Assembly: GCA_903923915.1 (NCBI GenBank)
Contig: CAIXZI010000381.1
Location: forward strand, 1-19,086
Length of the DNA: 19,086 bases
Direction of reading: 5' to 3'
Origin: an uncultured Bacteroidota bacterium
GTDB lineage: Bacteria; Bacteroidota; Bacteroidia; B-17B0; Aurantibacillaceae
Both the position numbers and the translations under genes were made by a program. Of this stretch, positions 6,675-14,799 are shown piece after piece (within the stretch, counting starts at the first letter, position 1; every line of letters starts with the position of its first letter). Under the pieces are notes generated by a model. It was given only the letters and a program-made list of their open reading frames with translations. It was not told the DNA's origin and ran no database searches.

Positions 6675-8408
6675 ATGCAAAATAATACAATTAAATTATT
6701 ATCAGTTGTTGCAGGGTCGGCAATTTTACTTACTGCCTGCGACGGACTGGGAAAAATGGTTAAAAAACAAGACCTTATTACGCACGATGTTAGTCCAAAA
6801 CCTTTGGAAGAAAAGGCTGACAGCGTAGCTTTTACCATTTCAGGAAAATATCCTGCTAAAATTTTTGCAAAAAAAGCAACTGTAACCATTACTCCGGTAA
6901 TTAAATTTAATGGCGGTGGCGAAAAAGCCCTTGAGCCAATTGTATTATTAGGCGAAAAAGCAGTTGGTAACGGACAAAAAATACCTTACGATAAAGGGGG
7001 TACTTATACCAAAGCATTTAGCACAGCTTACGAGCCAGGCATGAAAAACGCCAAACTTGAAATTCGTGCAAAAGGTGCGGTTAAAAAGAAAGAAAAAGAT
7101 TTTAAAGGTCTTGAAATTGCTGACGGAACCATCATTACCCCACTTTTAGTTCGTAACGACGAAAAAGGAATTTTCGCAAAAGATGCTTTTGTAAAAACAG
7201 CTCCGGCTAATCAGGTTAGTCATATTTTCTACGCAATCAACCAGTCGAATGTTCGTCCGGGCGAAATGAAAAGCGAAGAAATGAAAAGCGTTGATAAATT
7301 TGTAGAAGTTAACTTGAACAATCAGTGGTACGAATTTAAAGGTATTGAAGTATCTGCTTACGCGTCTCCGGATGGTGAAACTGATAAAAATACACATTTA
7401 GCTGAAGATCGTGCAAAAACAGCTACTGCTGCTACAGAAGGCATGTTTAAAAGAGATAAAAAAGCCAAATTTGGTAAAGATAAATCTCAATACAAAACAG
7501 GTACAACTCGTGAAGACTGGGAAGGTTTTAAAGCAGCAATGCAATCTTCTAACATGAAAGATAAAGATTTAGTTTTGCGTGTTCTTACTATGTATTCTGA
7601 TCCAGAACAACGTCGTAAAGAAATTAAAAACTTAGCGGCTACTTATAAAGAGTTAGCAGAGCAGATACTTCCAAAATTACGTCGTGCAGAAATATCAATT
7701 ATGGTGGATAAAAAATCTCGTACAGACGAAATGATTACTCGTTTAACTACTACACATCCTGATTCTTTAAGCATTGAAGAATTATTGTATGGTGCTACTT
7801 TAACTAACGATGTAAATACTAAATTAGCTATTTACCAAGCTGCCGAAAAACAATATGGTACAGATTGGAGAGCAAGCAACAACTTAGGTGTAGCTTATTT
7901 AATGAACAACAAAGTTGATGATGCTAAAGCTGCGTTTGAACGCGCTGCTAAAGCTGCTGCTGATAATGCTATTGTGATGAATAACACAGGTATTATTTAT
8001 TCAAAAGCAGGTGATCGCAAAACTGCAATGGAATATTACAACAAAGCAAACGGTGCAGGTACTGAAGTAGCTTACAACAAAGGTATTTTAGATGTACGTA
8101 ACGGTAAATATACTGATGCAGTAACTGATTTTGGTGCTTACAAAGGCTTTAACTTAGCTTTAGCTCAGTTATTAAACGGTAGCCCAGAAAGTGTTACAGG
8201 CACTATTGATGCAAGCAACGAAAAAGAAATGGCTATGAGCTATTACTTAAAAGCTATTGCAGGTGCTCGTAAAGGTGATTCTTCTAACGGTATGGCTGCT
8301 TTAAAAACAGCTATCGAAAAAGATGCTTCTTTAAAAGCTGCTGCAAAAGATGATTGCGAGTTTTTAAAATGGAGAGATAATGCAGATTTTAAATCTTTAA
8401 CTAACTAA
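6675..8408 (+). CDS. TPR lipoprotein with OmpA-like segment
   Basis: 577 aa. The N-terminus has a type II signal: hydrophobic core, then LLTAC with lipidated Cys22. Residues ~40-220 are a beta-rich region. Residues ~222-300 contain VSAYASPDGETDKNTHLAEDRAKT, resembling the OmpA-like peptidoglycan-binding signature of Bacteroidota envelope proteins, broken by a Lys-rich insert. Residues ~385-500 hold about three tetratricopeptide repeats (RASNNLGVAYLMNNKVDDA, VMNNTGIIYSKAGDRKTAME, VAYNKGILDVRNGKYTDAV). The C-terminus has a fourth, less clear helical repeat. It is probably an abundant lipoprotein linking outer membrane and cell wall: codon use is strongly biased (GGT, GCT, CGT, AAA), unlike its neighbours. 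It has its own strong terminator and is divergent from the methyltransferase gene (79 nt apart), with only a weak -7-like TATTATTG (6633-6640). The exact family was not recognised. Confidence 0.85.
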   Translation: MQNNTIKLLSVVAGSAILLTACDGLGKMVKKQDLITHDVSPKPLEEKADSVAFTISGKYPAKIFAKKATVTITPVIKFNGGGEKALEPIVLLGEKAVGNGQKIPYDKGGTYTKAFSTAYEPGMKNAKLEIRAKGAVKKKEKDFKGLEIADGTIITPLLVRNDEKGIFAKDAFVKTAPANQVSHIFYAINQSNVRPGEMKSEEMKSVDKFVEVNLNNQWYEFKGIEVSAYASPDGETDKNTHLAEDRAKTATAATEGMFKRDKKAKFGKDKSQYKTGTTREDWEGFKAAMQSSNMKDKDLVLRVLTMYSDPEQRRKEIKNLAATYKELAEQILPKLRRAEISIMVDKKSRTDEMITRLTTTHPDSLSIEELLYGATLTNDVNTKLAIYQAAEKQYGTDWRASNNLGVAYLMNNKVDDAKAAFERAAKAAADNAIVMNNTGIIYSKAGDRKTAMEYYNKANGAGTEVAYNKGILDVRNGKYTDAVTDFGAYKGFNLALAQLLNGSPESVTGTIDASNEKEMAMSYYLKAIAGARKGDSSNGMAALKTAIEKDASLKAAAKDDCEFLKWRDNADFKSLTN

Positions 8409-8429
8409 GATTTTAATTTAATAAATATT

Positions 8430-8460
8430 AAAGCCCGTTCTTACAGAGCGGGCTTTTTTT
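8430..8460 (+). terminator. Rho-independent terminator of the TPR lipoprotein gene
   Basis: A ten-pair stem, AAGCCCGTTC (8431-8440) with GAGCGGGCTT (8446-8455), includes one G-U pair, closes the loop TTACA and is followed by a T-run to 8460. It is the strongest terminator in the window and fits a highly expressed gene. Confidence 0.93.
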
Positions 8461-8480
8461 ATGAATTATATTTTATAAAC

Positions 8481-8506
8481 GTCATACTGAACTTGTTTCA
8501 GCATCT
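8481..8506 (+). repeat. Single hairpin repeat of the CTTGT-loop family
   Basis: GTCATACTGAACTTGTTTCAG continuing to 8506. The stem CTGAA/TTCAG closes CTTGT and is extended by AT/AT, with one A-C mismatch. It has the same length and loop as the paired GAGCYTGTCGA copies, but normal base pairs replace their G-A, A-G, G-C core. It is the only unpaired copy here. Confidence 0.75.
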
Positions 8507-8514
8507 GTATCTTT

Positions 8515-8603
8515 GGGCGTTACGGCAGGATACTGCCGTCGGGCTTTACGCTACAAATCCTCGGCGATTACGACTGTGGGTTTTTCGCTTCAATCCCTAA
8601 CGC
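8515..8603 (+). repeat. Structured intergenic element (~89 bp, GGGCGTTA ... CCCTAACGC)
   Basis: The ends pair: GCGTT (8517-8521) with AACGC (8599-8603). Inside is a perfect hairpin, ACGGCAG-GATA-CTGCCGT (8522-8539). A second stem pairs AAATCC with GGGTTT (about 8556-8561 with 8578-8583), separated by a GC-rich stretch. The element is richer in GC than its surroundings and has no open reading frame. Sequences with the same ends (GGGCGTT, TCGGGCT, ATCCCTAACGC) are, from memory, dispersed between genes in many Bacteroidota, so it is probably a repeat element; a small RNA is possible. It follows a terminator and precedes a lipoprotein gene. Confidence 0.55.
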
Positions 8604-8653
8604 AAATACAGCATTTAAAATAAAAGGTTACTTTTAAAATTAAATTCATTCAA

Positions 8654-9712
8654 ATGAAAAAACACATTTCAATAATTGCATTTAGTTTAATAGTTGCAAT
8701 AAGTTGTAAGAATAACAAATCAAATACTAACTCTACCAACACAAATAATAATCCTCCACCTGTGCAAAATGTATTGGGTTATAATTTACTAAACAAAATA
8801 AAAGGTATTTGGAATGGACCTATTACCTCAACAACAACATTGGGTGGTTATCCAGAGTGGATTGTGGATTTTAGACCCATATCAGAAAATCAAATCTCAT
8901 CCAAAAATGAGTTAGATACATTGAACAGTATTAACATGTCGTTTTTTATAGCCTTATACAACAATCAATACAAAGTTGCTTTTAGAAACGGTGGTCAGTT
9001 TAACAGCGCTGATAGAGAGGCTTATTTTTTAGCAGATAGTGTTTCAGAAACGAGCACACAATCTTATTATCGTTTTTCTGAAATTGTAAAAGGCAAAAAC
9101 AGGGCTTATACCGAAGTTATTTTTAAGCAAGATAGTTTACTTGTAAAAGTGTACACCAATAAAGGTAACAGTCAAACTTACACATCACCACACATGACCT
9201 GGAAAGCCAAATTACAAGACACTACGGCTTGCCTGCCTGCTGTAAGTAATTTTGGTTTCCCAAAACAAACCATGACTAAAGATTTTTCTACCACCTTTGT
9301 TGGTGTAACAGAAGCCATTTATTATCAATTGGGCGGAGACCCGTATCCTGAAAACGCGCAACCTTATTTAGGTAAAACAACGGCGAGCTATTCTTATGCA
9401 TCTGGTCGTAATGCTGATACAAGTAAAAAAACATTTTTAGTAATTACTACACAACCACTTATTACCAGCAGTTATACAATTGATTTAAAACATCGTTCGC
9501 GCTACGTAATACTTTCAGCTAAAGATTATAGCTACACGTTTAATTATATGCATCCAGGAGCGTATTATTTATACGCATTGTATGATGCAGACGGTAATGG
9601 TGTTTTTAATACCGGAGATTGGATGAATAACCCAACTACGCCAACTACATTTACATTAAGTAGCCAAGGAACAACAACCGTTTCTACACAAATTAATTTT
9701 ACAATACCTTAG
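8654..9712 (+). CDS. Lipoprotein of unknown function
   Basis: 352 aa. A signal peptide ends at a lipobox-like IVAISC (Cys18), followed by a low-complexity Asn/Ser/Thr/Pro linker (residues ~19-38), typical of outer-membrane lipoproteins. Residues ~42-190 form a beta-rich domain (LNKIKGIWNGPITST, WIVDFRPISE, YYRFSEIVKG, VIFKQDSLLVKVYT) resembling lipocalin-like 'extent of change' domains, though no family is certain. After Cys194, residues ~200-352 form a beta-sandwich-like segment ending in HPGAYYLYALYDADGNGVFN. That DADGNG loop resembles the calcium-type loops of Ig-like modules in Bacteroidota surface proteins. Upstream, TACTTTTA (8629-8636) is a one-mismatch -7 box, ending 17 nt before the ATG. 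No enzyme motif was found. Exported location is likely; function is unknown. Confidence 0.8.
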   Translation: MKKHISIIAFSLIVAISCKNNKSNTNSTNTNNNPPPVQNVLGYNLLNKIKGIWNGPITSTTTLGGYPEWIVDFRPISENQISSKNELDTLNSINMSFFIALYNNQYKVAFRNGGQFNSADREAYFLADSVSETSTQSYYRFSEIVKGKNRAYTEVIFKQDSLLVKVYTNKGNSQTYTSPHMTWKAKLQDTTACLPAVSNFGFPKQTMTKDFSTTFVGVTEAIYYQLGGDPYPENAQPYLGKTTASYSYASGRNADTSKKTFLVITTQPLITSSYTIDLKHRSRYVILSAKDYSYTFNYMHPGAYYLYALYDADGNGVFNTGDWMNNPTTPTTFTLSSQGTTTVSTQINFTIP

Positions 9713-9722
9713 AAAAAAGAAT

Positions 9723-9788
9723 GTCATCCTGAGCCTGTCGAAGGATTAGGGCAGAACAGCGCTCATATTTCGACAAGCTCAATATGAC
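9723..9788. repeat. Pair of GAGCYTGTCGA hairpin repeats in opposite orientation
   Basis: The plus copy is 9723-9746 (stem ATCCT/AGGAT around GAGCCTGTCGA) and the minus copy is 9765-9788 (read on its own strand, stem ATATT/AATAT around GAGCTTGTCGA). The two arms are also mostly complementary and could form one long hairpin. They lie between the convergent lipoprotein and Bax inhibitor genes. Confidence 0.85.
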
Positions 9789-9815
9789 TACTCACTATTT
9801 TCAGAAAAAGGCAAT

Positions 9816-9848
9816 AAAAAACCCTTCAACATTGCTGCGAAGGGTTTT
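9816..9848 (-). terminator. Terminator of the Bax inhibitor-1 family gene
   Basis: ACCCTTC (9821-9827) pairs with GAAGGGT (9839-9845), extended by A/T pairs. On the minus strand it ends in a T-run (A-run 9816-9821 on plus), 23 nt after the stop of the gene at 9871. Confidence 0.85.
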
Positions 9849-9870
9849 GTTTTAAAACTCTATTGCGTTT

Positions 9871-10602
9871 TTAATCTCTTCTGCCAAATAAGCGAAGCAA
9901 CATTAAGAACAGATTGATGAAATCCAAATACAAATTAAGTGCGCCCATTAAACCAACTTTAGCTCTTCCTTCGCCTTCAAATTCAAACTCCATATTTTTA
10001 ATTTTTTGCACGTCATACGCTGTTAAGCCAGTAAATACAATAACTCCAACAATGCTAATAATGTAATCCATCATAGGACTATGTGTAAACATATTAATTA
10101 AAGACGCGATTACAATTCCAAATAAAGCCATCATTAAAAACGAACCCATTTTAGTTAAATCGGTTTTAGTAGTTGCCCCTAAAATTGCCATTACACCAAA
10201 TAACACAGCGGTTGATGCAAACACTTTGTAAATAGTGCCAATGTTATAGGCTAAGAAAATAAAGCTTAAGCTAATACCGTTAATAGCGCTATAAGCAATA
10301 AATAATCCTAACAACACAGGGAAAGAAAATTTTTGCCAGCCAAAAGACATAGCTAATACAAACCCAAGCGGAGCAAACATTACAGCCCAGCCTAAAATTG
10401 ATAAACTTGCTTTTCCTGCTTCGTTTACTGAAAATAAATAAGCAAGTAATGATTCGTTGAAACCAAATAATACAGAGAAAGCCGCAGATATACCTAATGC
10501 TAAAAACATCCAGCCAAAAGCCGAACTTAATATTGATTTTGTTTTTGTTTGAGATGTTGCATCAATAAAATCATTGATGTTTGTTTTTTTAAAGTTTTCC
10601 AT
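9871..10602 (-). CDS. Bax inhibitor-1/YccA family membrane protein
   Basis: 243 aa with seven predicted membrane helices at about 29-47, 67-88, 95-117, 124-143, 151-171, 179-196 and 218-238, the usual layout and length for the family. Conserved features include FTGLTAYDVQKIK after helix 6 and LNLYLDFINLFLMLLRLFG in the last helix. Asp197 and Asp227 are good candidates for the paired acidic residues that gate proton-sensitive calcium leak in the B. subtilis relative YetJ. It probably acts in the inner membrane; the physiological role in Bacteroidota is not established. The N-terminal ~25 residues are polar and cytosolic. It has its own promoter (10623-10652) and terminator, so it is a single-gene unit despite lying after GAPDH on the same strand. 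Confidence 0.93.
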   Translation of the reverse strand: MENFKKTNINDFIDATSQTKTKSILSSAFGWMFLALGISAAFSVLFGFNESLLAYLFSVNEAGKASLSILGWAVMFAPLGFVLAMSFGWQKFSFPVLLGLFIAYSAINGISLSFIFLAYNIGTIYKVFASTAVLFGVMAILGATTKTDLTKMGSFLMMALFGIVIASLINMFTHSPMMDYIISIVGVIVFTGLTAYDVQKIKNMEFEFEGEGRAKVGLMGALNLYLDFINLFLMLLRLFGRRD

Positions 10603-10622
10603 TTTTATAATTAATTTGAATA

Positions 10623-10652
10623 CAAATTTACGCTTTTTAAAATGATTGCAAA
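10623..10652 (-). promoter_or_regulatory. Promoter of the Bax inhibitor-1 family gene
   Basis: On the minus strand, TAAATTTG (plus 10623-10630) is a perfect TAnnTTTG box and TTTG (plus 10649-10652) lies 18 nt upstream of it. The box ends 20 nt before the ATG at 10602. The -33 element directly adjoins the A-run of the GAPDH terminator. Confidence 0.7.
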
Positions 10653-10653
10653 T

Positions 10654-10684
10654 AAAAACTCCCGTCGTTTATGACAGGAGTTTT
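10654..10684 (-). terminator. Terminator of the GAPDH gene
   Basis: AAAACTCC (10655-10662) pairs with GGAGTTTT (10677-10684). After one C-A mismatch, GTC pairs with GAC around the loop GTTTAT. On the minus strand a T-run follows (plus A-run 10654-10658). It lies 22 nt after the GAPDH stop. Confidence 0.85.
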
Positions 10685-10706
10685 GCAATTGGTGGGTGAT
10701 AATCTA

Positions 10707-12173
10707 CTAATAGTAAACCATTCTTTTCACTTCGGCTAATTGTTTGGCAAAGCGCATTACCTGACGTGTATAACCATATTCGTTATCGTACCAAACGTAT
10801 AATACAATGCTCCTTTTATCAGGAGATACGATAGTTGCATTGCTGTCAAATACACTCGGACAAGGGTTTCCAATAACATCGGTAGAAACTAATTCGTTAG
10901 AAAAAGCATATTGAATTTGTTCAACCAAGTTGCCTTCCAACGCATATTTTTTAATCAGCTCATTAACTTCATCTTTAGTTACTTCTTTATTGATAGAAAT
11001 ATTTAAGATAGCTAACGATACGTTTGGAGTTGGTACACGCACTGAGTTAGCTGTAAACTTACCTGACAATTGCGGCAACACTTTTTTCAAAGCACTTTCT
11101 GCACCTGTTTCAGTAATAACCATGTTAAGTGCTGCACTTCTACCACGACGATATTTTTTATGATAGTTATCCAATAAGTTTTGATCGTTAGTATATGAGT
11201 GTACTGTTTCAATATGTCCTTTTTGCACGCCAAGCTCTTTATCAACCACATATAAAATGGGCATGATAGCATTGGTTGTACAAGATGCTGCAGAAAAAAT
11301 ACTATCTGCTTTTAAATCTATTGTTTCATGGTTTACACCATACACCACATTCGGAATATCTTTAGCAGGCGCAGTCAACAACACTTTGCTAATACCTTTT
11401 GATTTTAAGTGGCGACTCAATTCTGCTTTATCTCTAAACACACCCGTGTTGTCAATCAATAACGCATCGTTAATTCCGTATGCAGTATAATCAACATCTT
11501 CAGGGTTTTTAGCATCAATCATGTGTACGGTATGCCCGTTAATGATTAACGCATGGTTTGCAACATCTTCAATTACAGTTCCGGGGAACGGACCATGTAC
11601 TGAATCTGTACGCAATAAATCGGCACGTTTTACAATCTCTTCTGCGCTGTTACCACGTGTAACAATAGCACGTAAACGCAATTGCTCACCTTTACCAGCT
11701 TGTGCAATCAATTCGCGAGCAGCTAAACGACCAATACGTCCAAAACCAAACAATACCACATCTTTTGGAGTTATTGCATTTCCTTCGCCAACAAAATCTT
11801 TTAATTTAATTTTAATAAAATCAGCAGCCGATTTGTGTTTATCTTTTTCCTGATACCACTCAAAAGCCAATTTACCAATATCTATTTTAGACGGACAAAT
11901 ATTTGCCGCCTTGTAAATTTCGTTTGCCAAAGCAACAGAATCTTTAACCGTAATAGGTTTTTTTACAATGTCTTTTGCATACATGTGCAGTTTCATAATT
12001 TCACTGGCACTTCTGTCAACCAATTGGTTACGAAACAAAACCAATTCAATAGATTTTTCGAACCATAATTTTCCAATCGTGCTAATCAAATCAATGGTTG
12101 CTTTTTCCTGTTCAATCCAATCGTTTAATTGCTCTTGGTAACCTGCGTTTGCTTTTGTTAATGTTGCACTCAT
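10707..12173 (-). CDS. Glyceraldehyde-3-phosphate dehydrogenase, long form with N-terminal extension
   Basis: 488 aa, against ~335 for classical GAPDH; the extra ~135 residues are an N-terminal, mostly helical domain. The enzyme oxidises glyceraldehyde-3-phosphate to 1,3-bisphosphoglycerate with NAD(P) and phosphate, in glycolysis or gluconeogenesis. The Rossmann domain begins at LFGFGRIGRLAAREL (141-155). Catalytic Cys298 sits in SAASCTTNA and His325 in ETVHSYTNDQ. The substrate-binding segment RRGRSAALNM (342-351) and the C-terminal WYDNEYGYTRQVMRF are intact. In SAASCTTNAIMP the N-C-T-T-N core is replaced by S-C-T-T-N. Long-form GAPDHs are known in Bacteroidota and some gamma-proteobacteria; the role of the extension is unsettled. 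No TAnnTTTG box lies in the 30 nt between the sigma-factor terminator and its ATG, so its promoter is unclear; read-through from rpoD is possible. Confidence 0.95.
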   Translation of the reverse strand: MSATLTKANAGYQEQLNDWIEQEKATIDLISTIGKLWFEKSIELVLFRNQLVDRSASEIMKLHMYAKDIVKKPITVKDSVALANEIYKAANICPSKIDIGKLAFEWYQEKDKHKSAADFIKIKLKDFVGEGNAITPKDVVLFGFGRIGRLAARELIAQAGKGEQLRLRAIVTRGNSAEEIVKRADLLRTDSVHGPFPGTVIEDVANHALIINGHTVHMIDAKNPEDVDYTAYGINDALLIDNTGVFRDKAELSRHLKSKGISKVLLTAPAKDIPNVVYGVNHETIDLKADSIFSAASCTTNAIMPILYVVDKELGVQKGHIETVHSYTNDQNLLDNYHKKYRRGRSAALNMVITETGAESALKKVLPQLSGKFTANSVRVPTPNVSLAILNISINKEVTKDEVNELIKKYALEGNLVEQIQYAFSNELVSTDVIGNPCPSVFDSNATIVSPDKRSIVLYVWYDNEYGYTRQVMRFAKQLAEVKRMVYY

Positions 12174-12202
12174 AATTGCTTGTTGTTTAATAGTAAAAAA
12201 AT

Positions 12203-12233
12203 AAAAAACCGCCTGTGTATGCAGACGGTTTTT
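12203..12233 (-). terminator. Terminator of the sigma factor gene
   Basis: AAAAACCG pairs with CGGTTTTT across a C-A mismatch, then CTGT with GCAG, around a GTAT loop (12204-12233). The minus strand ends in a T-run. It lies between rpoD and GAPDH, 11 nt after the rpoD stop. Confidence 0.8.
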
Positions 12234-12243
12234 CGTTAAATGT

Positions 12244-13107
12244 TTAGCCTAAATACTGTTGCAATAACTTGCTTCGGCTGCTGTGGCGTAGGCGGCGTAC
12301 CGCTTTTTCTTTTATCTGACGCACGCGTTCGCGTGTAAGGTCAAATTTAGCACCAATTTCTTCCAAGGTTAATCCGTGTGGAATACCAATTCCGAAAAAT
12401 AATTTTATTACATCGCGTTCGCGTTCTGTAAGTGTAGATAATGCACGGTCAATTTCTTTAGAAAGAGATTCGTTCATCAACAAGGCATCTGCACGTGGCG
12501 AATCATGATTTACTAATACATCTACCAAAGAGCCTTCTTCTCCTTGTTGAAAAGGTGCGTCCATAGATACATGGCGACCAGATACTTTCATCGTATCTGC
12601 AATTTTATCTTCCGGTAAATCTAAAACATGCGCAAGTTCGTGGTCGCTTGGTGCGCGCTCAAACTCCTGCTCTAATTTAGAATAGGCTTTATTAATTTTG
12701 TTTAACGAGCCAACTTGATTTAAAGGCAAACGCACAATACGGCTCTGTTCTGCCAAAGCCTGTAAAATACTCTGACGAATCCACCAAACGGCGTATGATA
12801 TAAATTTAAAACCACGAGTTTCATCAAAACGTTTTGCCGCTTTAATCAAACCTAAATTACCCTCATTAATTAAATCCGGCAGGCTTAAACCTTGGTTTTG
12901 GTATTGTTTTGCAACCGATACCACAAAGCGTAAATTTGCTTTAGTTAATTTTTCTAATGCGTTTTGGTCCCCGTCGCGTATTTTTTTTGCTAACTGAACT
13001 TCTTCTTCAGCAGTAATAAGCTCTTCGCGGCCAATTTCTTGCAAATATTTGTCGAGAGATGCGCTCTCTCTATTGGTAATTGATTTGGTTATTTTAAGCT
13101 GTCTCAT
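12244..13107 (-). CDS. rpoD: Primary (housekeeping) RNA polymerase sigma factor, Bacteroidota type
   Basis: 287 aa, far shorter than E. coli sigma-70 because region 1.1 and the non-conserved region are absent; this compact form is typical of Bacteroidota primary sigma factors. Region 1.2 is at ~16-48 ([20 protein letters not shown]). Region 2 at ~51-121 includes [18 protein letters not shown], the core-binding [19 protein letters not shown] and the -10-reading [17 protein letters not shown]. Region 3 is at ~125-205. Region 4 at ~221-283 carries the helix-turn-helix [29 protein letters not shown]. It directs RNA polymerase to TTTG/TAnnTTTG promoters, one of which drives this gene (13153-13183), suggesting self-transcription. 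Its -7 box is 45 nt from the ATG, a longer leader than the other genes here have. Known family relatives are called RpoD or SigA. Confidence 0.97.
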   Translation of the reverse strand: MRQLKITKSITNRESASLDKYLQEIGREELITAEEEVQLAKKIRDGDQNALEKLTKANLRFVVSVAKQYQNQGLSLPDLINEGNLGLIKAAKRFDETRGFKFISYAVWWIRQSILQALAEQSRIVRLPLNQVGSLNKINKAYSKLEQEFERAPSDHELAHVLDLPEDKIADTMKVSGRHVSMDAPFQQGEEGSLVDVLVNHDSPRADALLMNESLSKEIDRALSTLTERERDVIKLFFGIGIPHGLTLEEIGAKFDLTRERVRQIKEKAVRRLRHSSRSKLLQQYLG

Positions 13108-13152
13108 CTATTGTAAAGATATAAAATCAATAAAAAAACGTCATTAAGGGCG

Positions 13153-13183
13153 CAAAAGTATGGCAATATTAAATCAAATCAAA
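13153..13183 (-). promoter_or_regulatory. Promoter of the primary sigma factor gene
   Basis: On the minus strand, TACTTTTG (plus 13153-13160) is a perfect TAnnTTTG box and TTTG (plus 13180-13183) lies 19 nt upstream. Both elements and the spacing match the consensus. It points away from the GH3 gene promoter. Confidence 0.8.
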
Positions 13184-13256
13184 ATGTATGTTATAAAAGC
13201 GTTAAATTGTTTAGATGAATGCCTGCCAAGCTTAGATTAAGACAGTTTTTTACTCT

Positions 13257-13264
13257 TATCTTTG
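13257..13264 (+). promoter_or_regulatory. -7 element (TATCTTTG) of the GH3-family gene
   Basis: TATCTTTG matches TAnnTTTG and ends 11 nt before the ATG at 13276. It lies inside the longer reading frame that opens at ATG 13219, which argues that 13276 is the real start. The -33 element is not clear. Confidence 0.6.
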
Positions 13265-13275
13265 TCGACAGAAAA

Positions 13276-14781
13276 ATGGCGATTTTAAACTCTATAGCAA
13301 GCTGGTTGATGAAAAAACGCATGCACCAAATAGAGTTGTTTATGAAATACCCGCACGATGTGCAAGATGAGTGGCAAAGCAAATTAATTCGCGCGGCAAA
13401 AGATACCGAATTTGGCAAAAAACATCATTTTTCATCTATCAATTCATATCAAAATTTTAAAGAGCAAATTCCGCTGCAAGATTACGAAAGCCTGAAACCC
13501 TTGATAGAAAGGGTTAGGCAGGGCGAGCAAAATATTTTATGGAACACCGAAGTTAAATGGTTTGCCAAAAGCAGCGGCACTACTGACAAAAGCAAGTTTT
13601 TGCCTGTAAGTAAAGAAAGTTTAGATCGCTGCCATTATAATGGCGGTAGAGATATGGTTACCCTGCATTGCGTAAACAACCCTGATACTCAGTTATTTAC
13701 AGGGAAAAATTTAGCTTTAGGCGGAAGCCATCAAACGCAATACACGGGCAATCATGAATCGTATTACGGAGATGTGAGTGCCATTGTTATTCAAAATTTG
13801 CCCGTTTGGGCTGAGTATTTTAGAGCTCCGGATTTAGAAATTGCTTTACTTGATAATTGGGACGAAAAATTAGATAAAATGGCGCGCGCCACCATGCACG
13901 AAAATGTTACCAGTATGGCCGGAGTACCATCGTGGATGCTGGTTTTAACCCGAAGGATATTAGAATATAAAGGTGCCAGTTCTATAAAAGAAATATGGCC
14001 CAATTTTGAAGTCTATTTTCATGGCGGAGTAAGTTTTACGCCTTATCAAAACCAGTTTAAAAAACTATTTGCCGATAGTGGTGTAAAGTATATGCAGATT
14101 TACAATGCTTCGGAAGGGTTTATTGGCTTACAGGACCTTCCTAACAGCGAGGAAATGCTGTTAATGCTAGATTATGGCATTTTTTATGAGTTCATTCCGC
14201 AGCAAGAAATCAATAAAATTAATCCAAAAGTTTATCACATTTCTGAAGTAGATACGCAAACCGTTTACGAGGTAGTTATTAGCACCAATGCGGGTTTGTG
14301 GCGTTACCGCTTGGGAGATACCATACAGTTTACGTCTTTAATACCGTATAGATTTATCATTACCGGCCGGACCAAGCATTACATCAACATTTTTGGCGAA
14401 GAATTGATGATACACAATGCCGAACAAGCCTTAAAAATTGCCTGTGAAAAGACTCATGCGCAAATTAACGAATATACCGTTGCGCCTTTGTTTACAGATG
14501 AAAACCATGGAAAGCATCAATGGCTGATAGAATTTGAAAAAGAGCCCAATAACCTTGACTTTTTTACGGATGTGCTTGATAAAACCTTAAAACAAATCAA
14601 TTCTGATTACGAAGCCAAGCGCTATAACAATTATGTGATAAAGTTGCCCGAAGTTAAAAGTTTACCAAAAGACACTTTTTATAAATGGCTAAGCAGCAAA
14701 AACAAGCTAGGCGGGCAATACAAGGTGCCTCGTTTGCAAAATAACCGCCATATAGCTGAAGAGATTTTAAGCCTAATTTAA
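13276..14781 (+). CDS. GH3-family (auxin-responsive-type) acyl-adenylating protein
   Basis: 501 aa from ATG 13276. An upstream ATG at 13219 would add 19 residues, but it precedes the -7 box. The protein belongs to the GH3 branch of the ANL adenylating superfamily, which in plants joins amino acids to jasmonate or auxin via an acyl-AMP. Visible motifs are the phosphate-binding loop WFAKSSGTTDKSKFLP (95-110), the adenine-binding YNASEGF (276-282) and LWRYRLGDTIQF (341-352), followed by the C-terminal lid domain beginning near TGRTKHYINIFGEEL. All three ANL motifs look intact, so it is probably active. Bacterial GH3 substrates are mostly unknown; an acyl acid-amido ligase acting on a cell metabolite is inferred. 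It is a single gene followed by the Lys-rich fusion gene, with a probable promoter between them. Confidence 0.92.
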   Translation: MAILNSIASWLMKKRMHQIELFMKYPHDVQDEWQSKLIRAAKDTEFGKKHHFSSINSYQNFKEQIPLQDYESLKPLIERVRQGEQNILWNTEVKWFAKSSGTTDKSKFLPVSKESLDRCHYNGGRDMVTLHCVNNPDTQLFTGKNLALGGSHQTQYTGNHESYYGDVSAIVIQNLPVWAEYFRAPDLEIALLDNWDEKLDKMARATMHENVTSMAGVPSWMLVLTRRILEYKGASSIKEIWPNFEVYFHGGVSFTPYQNQFKKLFADSGVKYMQIYNASEGFIGLQDLPNSEEMLLMLDYGIFYEFIPQQEINKINPKVYHISEVDTQTVYEVVISTNAGLWRYRLGDTIQFTSLIPYRFIITGRTKHYINIFGEELMIHNAEQALKIACEKTHAQINEYTVAPLFTDENHGKHQWLIEFEKEPNNLDFFTDVLDKTLKQINSDYEAKRYNNYVIKLPEVKSLPKDTFYKWLSSKNKLGGQYKVPRLQNNRHIAEEILSLI

Positions 14782-14799
14782 GTTAAAGAAAGCAGCTAT

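Noticed and set aside
6596..6889. N-terminal 98-residue extension of the RNA methyltransferase
   Set aside because: It overlaps the divergent lipoprotein gene, has no conserved SpoU features, and the family's normal start aligns with ATG 6595.
8481..8603. CRISPR array or insertion sequence remnant
   Set aside because: There are no regularly spaced repeats, no transposase fragment and no terminal inverted repeats with target duplication; the hairpin repeat and the 89-bp element are unrelated to each other.
9580..9640. EF-hand calcium-binding site in the lipoprotein (DADGNGVFN)
   Set aside because: A single loop without flanking EF helices; similar loops are common in beta-sandwich modules, so calcium binding is only a possibility.
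11087..12068. Several reading frames antisense to or out of frame with GAPDH
   Set aside because: All overlap the strongly conserved GAPDH coding sequence, and none has a recognisable product or its own promoter.
13219..13275. Earlier ATG for the GH3-family gene
   Set aside because: The -7 box TATCTTTG lies between this ATG and 13276, so the earlier codon would be upstream of the transcript.
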